Assembly: GCA_007130355.1 (NCBI GenBank)
Contig: SLSQ01000314.1
Span: 1 to 10,526, forward strand
Source of the DNA: Trueperaceae bacterium
GTDB lineage: Bacteria; Deinococcota; Deinococci; Deinococcales; Trueperaceae
Reading direction: 5' to 3'
Length of the DNA: 10,526 nucleotides
Below, in pieces: positions 5,766-10,526 of the stretch. The notes under the pieces are model-generated. The model was given only the letters and a program-made list of their open reading frames with translations, was not told where the DNA came from and did not search any database. A program made the translations under genes and the position numbers. Numbering within the stretch: position 1 is the stretch's first letter; each line of letters starts with the position of its first letter.

Positions 5766-7147
5766 GCGTCCGGCCGTTCCGGCCCCACGAAGCGACCGTG
5801 CCCCGCCTGCACCGTCACGTCCGAACCGTCGAAGGCGAGCGCTCCACGCACGAACGTGCGCACCACGCGTCCGCGCACCTCCCGACCTTGGTACGGCGAC
5901 CAGCCGACCGACGTCGTCAGTTCCCGCTCCTCGACCGTCCAGCGTGCGTTCGGATCGATCACCATCAGGTCGGCATCGTACCCTGGAGCGATCGCGCCCT
6001 TGCGGGCGAAGCCGAACGCCTCGGCGGGACCGGACGCGAGCAGCTGCGCGAACCGCGCCAGGTCGATCTTGCCGCGGTCGACGCCTTCGCTGTACAGCAG
6101 GATCGGCAGGGTCTCGACGCCAGGAAGGCCAGGGCGAGCGGCGAAGATGTCGCGGACGTCCTTCTCGTCGAGCGGATAGGGCGAGTGGTCGGAGGTGACC
6201 AGATCGATCCGGCCGTCCTGCAGGTAGGACCAGAGCCCCTCGACGTGCTCGCGCGCTCGCAACGGCGGGTTGCACTTCGCACGCCCGCCGAGCCTGTCCA
6301 GCGCACCTTCGTCGAGCAGCAGGTACTGAACGCAGGTCTCGGCGCGGACGACGCCTCCGTCGGCGCGATGGCGTGCGACCAGGTCGAAGGTCCGCGGCAA
6401 CGTTCCGTGCACGACGTGGACGCGAGCGCCCGTCCAGTGCGCGATCTCGAGAAGGCGGCCGGTCGCTTCGGTCTCGGCGACCGGGGGGCGCGTTCGGGCG
6501 TGCATTCGGGGTTCGTGCCTGCCGGCCGCGACGGCGTCGGCGATCAACGCGTCGACGATCTCCTGATTCTCCTGGTGCGCGGCCACGGGAATGCCGATGT
6601 CCGCGATCCGTTCGAACGCTTCGAGCAGTCGCCCGTCCGGGATTCGCGGGAAGCGCACGGGGTCCGATCCGTAGACGGACACCTTGAACCCCGCGGCACC
6701 GAGGCGCGCGAGGGGTTCGAGGTTCGCGAGCGGACCGGTAGGCGGGAAGGTCGCGTACAAGGCCACGTCGACGTACGCCTCGCGGCCGATCGCGTCCCTC
6801 TTCGCCTCGAATCGCTCGGGGGTGTCGACAGGATCCGCGGGCGCATCGAACGGCATGTCCAGCACGGTGGTCACGCCACCGGCTGCTGCGGCACGCGTGG
6901 TCGCTTCGATGCCTTCGAGGAGACTGGACCGCGTGTGCACGTGCGCGTCGATCACCCCCGGAAGGATCAGGTGGTCGGGCAGGCGCTTCGTGGCGCGCGC
7001 CTCCGGCGCCTCGCTCCCGATTCCGACGATGCGCCCGCCGTCGACGGACAGCCAGACGCCACGATGCAACGTACCGTCCTGCCCGAGCACGTCGCCGAAC
7101 AGGGCGAGATCGACCGGGCCCGAGGGGACCTCCTCGCCGCGGTTCAT
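5762..7147 (-). CDS. Cyclic amidohydrolase (dihydropyrimidinase/hydantoinase/allantoinase type)
   Basis: A 461-residue metal-dependent hydrolase with the cyclic amidohydrolase TIM-barrel motifs: first metal pair H69 and H71 in VIDAHVHTR, the candidate carboxylated bridging lysine K155 in GFKVSVYG, H191 in AAHQEN, H247 in VHVVHG, and the catalytic aspartate D320 in TSDHSPY. ETCVQYLLLDE (270-280) recalls dihydropyrimidinases and hydantoinases, while KCNPPLR (291-297) and SDHSP recall allantoinase and dihydroorotase, so the substrate is not settled. Such enzymes open cyclic imides, for example dihydrouracil to N-carbamoyl-beta-alanine. The following aminotransferase and malonate-semialdehyde dehydrogenase favour a ring that yields a beta-amino acid. 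A role in pyrimidine synthesis is unlikely in this context. ATG 7147 overlaps the stop of the solute-binding protein (ATGA), and the stop overlaps the next start. Confidence 0.88.
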   Translation of the reverse strand: MNRGEEVPSGPVDLALFGDVLGQDGTLHRGVWLSVDGGRIVGIGSEAPEARATKRLPDHLILPGVIDAHVHTRSSLLEGIEATTRAAAAGGVTTVLDMPFDAPADPVDTPERFEAKRDAIGREAYVDVALYATFPPTGPLANLEPLARLGAAGFKVSVYGSDPVRFPRIPDGRLLEAFERIADIGIPVAAHQENQEIVDALIADAVAAGRHEPRMHARTRPPVAETEATGRLLEIAHWTGARVHVVHGTLPRTFDLVARHRADGGVVRAETCVQYLLLDEGALDRLGGRAKCNPPLRAREHVEGLWSYLQDGRIDLVTSDHSPYPLDEKDVRDIFAARPGLPGVETLPILLYSEGVDRGKIDLARFAQLLASGPAEAFGFARKGAIAPGYDADLMVIDPNARWTVEERELTTSVGWSPYQGREVRGRVVRTFVRGALAFDGSDVTVQAGHGRFVGPERPDA

Positions 7148-8595
7148 ACCGTCGTCACGCCCTGGAACGTGGGGCGCCAGTCGTCGTGCCGGTCCGACGC
7201 CAGCCAGAGCTTGTCGGGCGAATAGAGGTACAGCCATGGAGCGTCGTCGTGCAGCTGGCGGTACACGTCGCGAAGCACGCGACGTCGCGCGTCGACGTCG
7301 GGAAGCGTCGCAGCGCGTTCGATGCCGGCGTCGACCTCGGCCGACGCGTAGCCTTGCCACCACGGCCCTCGGACCTGGGAGTGGAACTTCTCGACGAGGA
7401 CTCGGTAGCTGCTGATCGGTCCGGAGTCGAAGCAGCAGAGGTCGTGGATCTTCTTGGCCCGGACCATGTCGGCGTACGCGGGTCGATCGTCGTGCGGGAC
7501 GACGTGCAGCGTCACGCCGACCTCGGCCCACTGTCGCTTCAGCATGGCGGCGACCTCCATCGCTTCGTCGGGAAGCCGGGTCGGCACGTCCACCGTCAGT
7601 TCGAGGCCTGCTCCGTGCCCTGCCTCGGCCAGCAAGGCGCGGGCCCGTGCCTGATCCCACGCGTACGGAGGGACCTGCGCATCGTGCGCGAGGTGACGTT
7701 CGGTGAACGGGCCGGACAAGCGGCGGGCCCGGCCGTGCAAGGCGGTCCGTACGATCGCGTCGACGTCGGTGGCGTGGTGCAGCGCTCGGCGGACGCGCAC
7801 GTCGCGCACCGGCGACGGTGCGTCCCGATCGTGCAGGGCGAAGAAGAACACGGCGCACATGCTGGCCGGCTGGGACACGATGCGCACGTTCGGCGCGCCT
7901 TCGGCCGCTTCGGCGAGGGCCGGCGTCAGCGCCGAGGCGACGTCGGCCCGACCGGAACGCACCGCTTCGACGCGTGCCGCCGCGTCGGGCTCGCTCCGGA
8001 ACACGACCTGCTCGTGCGCGCTCGTTCCGCTCCAGTGGTCTTCGAACCTGTCGAGGACGACCTCGTGCTCGCTCGCGCGTGCGAACCGGTAGCGGCCGGT
8101 GCCCACCGGTGCGGTCGCGAAGCGCTCGTGCGCTTGGCTCGGAACGATCGGAAAGTCGACGATCAGGTCCAGCAAGTCGGCGATCGGTCGACCCAGTTCG
8201 ATGCGGACCGACTCGCCGGAGTCGTGCTCCTCGATCCGGTACCGGGCGCCTTCCAGGTAGCTGGCGTAGACGCCCTCCGTACCGAGCCGTCCGCCCAGGC
8301 GCGGATCGCGGACGCGTTCCAGGCTGGCGACGACGTCCGCCGCGGTCAGGTGGGTTCCGTCGTGCGCACGGACGTCGGGCCGGAGCGCGAACGTCCAGGT
8401 TCGGGCGTCGTCCGAGACGGTCCAGCCGGTGGCGAGCGCCGGTGCGAAGCTGGACGCGTCGACGCGCGCGACCAGGGATTCGTACAGCGCGGCCTGGATC
8501 GCCAGACTGTCGCTGTCGTCGTTGCAGATGTGGGGATCGTCCAGGTGCACGTGCGCCTGAACGACGCGGAAGGTCGAAGCGGAACGGGTGGACAA
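7144..8595 (-). CDS. Family-5 solute-binding protein lacking a signal peptide
   Basis: A 483-residue SBP_bac_5 (DppA/OppA-type) protein. Family features are YESLVARV (38-45), LATGWTVSDDARTWTFALRP (54-73), DGTHLTAADVVASLERVRDP (79-98), VGTGRYRF (164-171), VRVRRALHHATDVDAIV (266-282), PPYAWDQARARALLAEAG (309-326) and DDAPWLYLYSPDKLWL (450-465). The substrate is unknown; these proteins bind peptides, nickel, amino acid derivatives and other small ligands. The odd point is the N-terminus: MSTRSASTFRVVQAHVHLDD enters the first beta-strand directly, with no hydrophobic segment and no lipobox cysteine. TTG 8595 with GGAGG seven bases upstream is the only sensible start, since the same frame meets the dppC stop nine codons earlier. 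Four cysteines (24, 247, 387, 388) are present. As written it would be cytoplasmic. It follows two permease genes and overlaps the amidohydrolase start, so it is in the same transcript. Confidence 0.88.
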   Translation of the reverse strand: MSTRSASTFRVVQAHVHLDDPHICNDDSDSLAIQAALYESLVARVDASSFAPALATGWTVSDDARTWTFALRPDVRAHDGTHLTAADVVASLERVRDPRLGGRLGTEGVYASYLEGARYRIEEHDSGESVRIELGRPIADLLDLIVDFPIVPSQAHERFATAPVGTGRYRFARASEHEVVLDRFEDHWSGTSAHEQVVFRSEPDAAARVEAVRSGRADVASALTPALAEAAEGAPNVRIVSQPASMCAVFFFALHDRDAPSPVRDVRVRRALHHATDVDAIVRTALHGRARRLSGPFTERHLAHDAQVPPYAWDQARARALLAEAGHGAGLELTVDVPTRLPDEAMEVAAMLKRQWAEVGVTLHVVPHDDRPAYADMVRAKKIHDLCCFDSGPISSYRVLVEKFHSQVRGPWWQGYASAEVDAGIERAATLPDVDARRRVLRDVYRQLHDDAPWLYLYSPDKLWLASDRHDDWRPTFQGVTTV

Positions 8596-8602
8596 GGTGA
8601 TG

Positions 8603-8607
8603 CCTCC
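8603..8607 (-). promoter_or_regulatory. Ribosome binding site fixing the TTG start
   Basis: GGAGG on the minus strand ends seven bases before TTG 8595, in the 27-base gap after the dppC stop. Together with an in-frame stop just upstream it decides the start of the solute-binding protein and rules out a missed N-terminal signal peptide upstream. Confidence 0.75.
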
Positions 8608-8622
8608 GGTACGGAACGTGGC

Positions 8623-9519
8623 TCAGCGCATGCGCGGATCGAGCGCGTCGCGCAGGCCGTCCCCGAACAGGTTGAAGCCGATCACGGTGACGGTGATCGC
8701 GATGCCGGGGATCGTGGCCAACCACCAGGCGGTGCGCATGAAGCGCTGCGCGCTTGAGAGCATGGTGCCCCAGCTGATGTCGGGCGACTGGATGCCGAGG
8801 CCGAGGAACGACAGCGCCGCCTCGGCGATGATCGGGGACGAGATGTTGAGCGAAGCGTAGACGATGATGATGGGCAGCGCGTTGGGCAGGACGTGGCGGA
8901 CGATGAGCCGCAGGTGGCGTATGCCCAGCGCCCGACCGGCTTCGACGAACGTACGCTCCTTGATGCTGAGCACCTCGCCGCGCACGAGCCGGGCGAACTG
9001 GGGCCATCCCGCGATGCTGAGCGCCAGGACGACCTTGTCCAGGCCCGTCCCCCAGATGGCGATGATGGCCAGTGCGAGCAAGAGGCTCGGGAACGCGATG
9101 AACACGTCCGTGATCCGCATCAGCACGGCGTCGATCCGACCGCCGTAGAACCCGGACACGAGGCCCACCGAGATGCCGATCACGGCACGGAGCAGGACGG
9201 TGCCCAGGCCTACCAGGAGCGAGATGCGCGCACCGTACATGAGGCGCGAGAGGATGTCGCGCCCGTTCTCGTCGGTTCCGAGCCAATGCGTGGCGCTGGG
9301 GGCCTGCAAGCGGTTGCGGAGCTGAATGTCGGTGGGGTCGTGGGGGGCGAGGACCGGCGCGAGCACCGCCAGCGTCGTGACGATCAGCACGATGGCGAGT
9401 CCGGTCAGGGCGGTCGAGTTGCGGAACAGTCGTCGGAGCGCCTTGCGTCCCGGCGTCTCGACCGGAACGTCGTGCACGTCGTCGTGACCGCTGCCGGTCT
9501 GGGTCGTGTTCCGTAGCAT
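8623..9519 (-). CDS. dppC: ABC transporter permease, DppC type
   Basis: A 298-residue inner-membrane permease of the peptide/nickel (PepT) class. A hydrophilic tail (1-36) is followed by the first membrane helix (about 37-58), then the DppC signature HWLGTDENGRDILSRLMYGA (78-97). Five further hydrophobic stretches lie near 98-122, 140-157, 162-178, 214-240 and 266-290. The EAA loop that contacts the ATPase is EAGRALGIRHLRLIVRHVLP (193-212). The ending DALDPRMR is typical. ATG 9519 shares one base with the dppB stop (TGATG) and lacks a good ribosome binding site, so translation is probably coupled. The N-terminal cytoplasmic tail is somewhat acidic (GHDDVHDV) and uninformative. It pairs with the upstream DppB-type subunit to form the channel. 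Confidence 0.95.
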   Translation of the reverse strand: MLRNTTQTGSGHDDVHDVPVETPGRKALRRLFRNSTALTGLAIVLIVTTLAVLAPVLAPHDPTDIQLRNRLQAPSATHWLGTDENGRDILSRLMYGARISLLVGLGTVLLRAVIGISVGLVSGFYGGRIDAVLMRITDVFIAFPSLLLALAIIAIWGTGLDKVVLALSIAGWPQFARLVRGEVLSIKERTFVEAGRALGIRHLRLIVRHVLPNALPIIIVYASLNISSPIIAEAALSFLGLGIQSPDISWGTMLSSAQRFMRTAWWLATIPGIAITVTVIGFNLFGDGLRDALDPRMR

Positions 9520-10439
9520 CAGCCGTACCGGATCCTGGGGTCGAGGAGGCTGTAGAGCAGGTCGACGATCACGTTGATCACGAGGAACATCAGCGCGAAG
9601 ATCAGCAGCGTGCCCATGATGATCGGGATGTCGCGCTGCAGCATGGCGTCGTAGGCGAGACGGCCCAGGCCCGGGTAGGCGAACACCTGCTCGATCACGA
9701 CGGTGCCCCCGAGCCGGAACCCGAGTTGCAGACCGATCACCGTCACTACGGAGATCAGCGCGTTCCGGAGCGCGTGCTTGTACTGCACGACGAAGTTTCG
9801 GAGGCCCTTGGCGGCGGCCGTGCGCACGTAGTCCTGCCGCACGACTTCGAGCATGGTCGAGCGGGTGACCCGCATCACCTCCGCCATCATTCCGGTACCC
9901 AGGGCGATGGTGGGAAGGATCATGTGCTGCAACGTGCCCCGTCCGGAGGCGGGGAGCCACCGCAGGTGGTAGGCGAAGATCAGGATCAGCAGCAGGCCGA
10001 TCCAGAAGTTCGGCATCGAGAGCCCGAGCAGGCTCACGATGCGACCTCCGCTATCGAAACGACTGTTCTGTCGAATCGCGGACAGGACGCCCAGCGGCAC
10101 GGCCACCACGACCGACAGCACCATGCTGGCGAACGCCAGCTCCAACGTCGCCGGGAGGCGTGCCAGCAACTCGGGCAGGACGGCGCGGGGACGGAAGATG
10201 CTCGTTCCCCAATCGCCGGTCACGACGCCTCCGAGCCAGGTGACGTATTGGATATGGATCGGTCGGTCGAGACCCAACGAGCGCCGCAGCGCCTCGACCT
10301 CTTCCGAACCGGCTTCCTCGCCCGCCAGGAGCATCGCGGGGTCGCCGGGGATCATCCATATGAGCGAGAACACCAGCAGCGTGACGCCCAGGACGGTCGG
10401 CACGATCTGCAACAAGCGCGAGGCCGTGTAGCGAAGCAT
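9519..10439 (-). CDS. dppB: ABC transporter permease, DppB type
   Basis: A 306-residue inner-membrane permease. MLRYTASRLLQIVPTVLGVT opens the first helix (9-30) and WMIPGDPA (28-35) is the standard start of the external loop of DppB/OppB proteins. Further helices lie near 99-121, 134-156, 172-190, 228-245 and 272-296. The EAA loop is YVRTAAAKGLRNFVVQYKHA (204-223), continuing LRNAL; VFAYPGLGRL (252-261) and the ending SLLDPRIRYG are family hallmarks. Together with DppC it forms the channel for a small solute; no ATPase gene is present in the window. No Shine-Dalgarno sequence precedes ATG 10439; the last bases before it read TATTTCGAC. It is the first gene of the operon visible here, but the upstream edge is too near to tell whether it is the true first gene. 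Confidence 0.95.
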   Translation of the reverse strand: MLRYTASRLLQIVPTVLGVTLLVFSLIWMIPGDPAMLLAGEEAGSEEVEALRRSLGLDRPIHIQYVTWLGGVVTGDWGTSIFRPRAVLPELLARLPATLELAFASMVLSVVVAVPLGVLSAIRQNSRFDSGGRIVSLLGLSMPNFWIGLLLILIFAYHLRWLPASGRGTLQHMILPTIALGTGMMAEVMRVTRSTMLEVVRQDYVRTAAAKGLRNFVVQYKHALRNALISVVTVIGLQLGFRLGGTVVIEQVFAYPGLGRLAYDAMLQRDIPIIMGTLLIFALMFLVINVIVDLLYSLLDPRIRYG

Positions 10440-10526
10440 GTCGAAATAGGAACCGAACCGTCGTCGGCAGGATCGACGTCCCCGTACCGCCGCGCCGTCC
10501 CCGTCCGGGAACGGCGCGGCGGAGCG
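10440..10526 (-). other. Upstream region of dppB
   Basis: Eighty-seven bases between the dppB start and the window edge. It contains the large inverted repeat described separately and an AT-richer patch (TATTTC) just before the ATG. I see no ribosome binding site and no convincing -35/-10 pair. The left end of any upstream gene is not visible. Confidence 0.5.
10487..10522. terminator. Strong GC hairpin upstream of dppB
   Basis: CCGCCGCGCCGT (10487-10498) and ACGGCGCGGCGG (10511-10522) are perfect 12-base complementary arms. As minus-strand RNA the stem can extend through a G-U pair and three G-C pairs to about 16 pairs with a four-base loop (GGAC). No T-run follows on the minus strand (TACGGGGACG), so it is not a textbook intrinsic terminator toward dppB. 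It may end an upstream gene, attenuate read-through into dppB, or protect a transcript 3' end. Confidence 0.5.

Noticed and set aside
5762..7147. Biosynthetic dihydroorotase (PyrC)
   Set aside because: The fold and metal residues fit, but the gene sits in a catabolic operon with an aminotransferase and CoA-acylating dehydrogenase, and ETCVQYLLLDE is closer to hydantoinase/dihydropyrimidinase forms.
3010..8757. Several long plus-strand open frames antisense to the operon (for example 3010-4530, 4695-6179, 5738-7225, 7186-8757)
   Set aside because: They are mirror images of well-supported minus-strand genes, are dominated by Arg/Ala/Pro/His, and contain no recognisable motif.
5762..9286. A 1174-codon minus-strand open frame ending with the amidohydrolase
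   Set aside because: Sequence before the amidohydrolase ATG at 7147 is a low-complexity shadow of the binding protein and dppC genes. High GC makes stop codons rare in off frames.
1..10526. CRISPR array, tRNA/rRNA genes, insertion sequences, phage or defence genes
   Set aside because: No spaced direct repeats, no tRNA cloverleaf-like segments, no transposase or integrase motifs and no known defence domains were seen. The unusual content is metabolic and regulatory.

Overview
The window is a compact, very GC-rich bacterial segment with short intergenic gaps, overlapping genes and frequent GTG/TTG starts. A periplasmic AlgF-type protein beside an AlgI-type O-acyltransferase suggests a diderm (two-membrane) bacterium. 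A high-GC environmental lineage such as Trueperales/Deinococcota would fit, but the sequence does not settle the taxon. No tRNA, rRNA, CRISPR array, insertion sequence or integrase was seen.

Left edge (1-932, minus strand): the 3' part of a polysaccharide O-acetylation locus. It has an algF-like gene with a signal peptide, followed after three bases by the 5' end of an algI-like (MBOAT) membrane acyltransferase that runs out of the window. Between 933 and 1287 there is no convincing complete gene. A plus-strand reading frame from 1007 looks like the start of a membrane-anchored protein but has no stop of its own before it lies antisense to the next gene.

Middle (1288-2801): a TetR repressor of the LmrA/YxaF type (minus) and a class I SAM-dependent methyltransferase (plus) diverge from a 65-base gap. 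The gap holds a TAGAC-N18-GTCTA inverted repeat and an unusually strong ribosome binding site for the methyltransferase. This looks like a self-contained repressor/target pair.

Right (2938-10439, minus strand): a six-gene operon transcribed right to left. It runs dppB-like permease, dppC-like permease, family-5 solute-binding protein, cyclic amidohydrolase (dihydropyrimidinase/hydantoinase/allantoinase type), class III PLP aminotransferase, and CoA-acylating (methyl)malonate-semialdehyde dehydrogenase. Four of the five junctions overlap (one TGATG, three ATGA), so translation is probably coupled. The inferred logic is uptake of a cyclic amide or ureide, ring opening, transamination of the resulting beta-amino acid, and oxidation of the semialdehyde to acetyl- or propionyl-CoA, resembling the lower reductive pyrimidine (beta-alanine / beta-aminoisobutyrate) pathway. 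The transporter ATPases and an N-carbamoyl-amino-acid hydrolase are not in the window.

The most unusual point is the solute-binding protein. It starts at a TTG with a good ribosome binding site, begins directly with the mature domain, has no signal peptide or lipobox, and is encoded in frame with the preceding permease, separated only by one TGA and nine codons. The dehydrogenase gene also has a codon pattern (nearly every alanine GCG) unlike its neighbours, and a strong GC hairpin lies upstream of dppB at the right edge.
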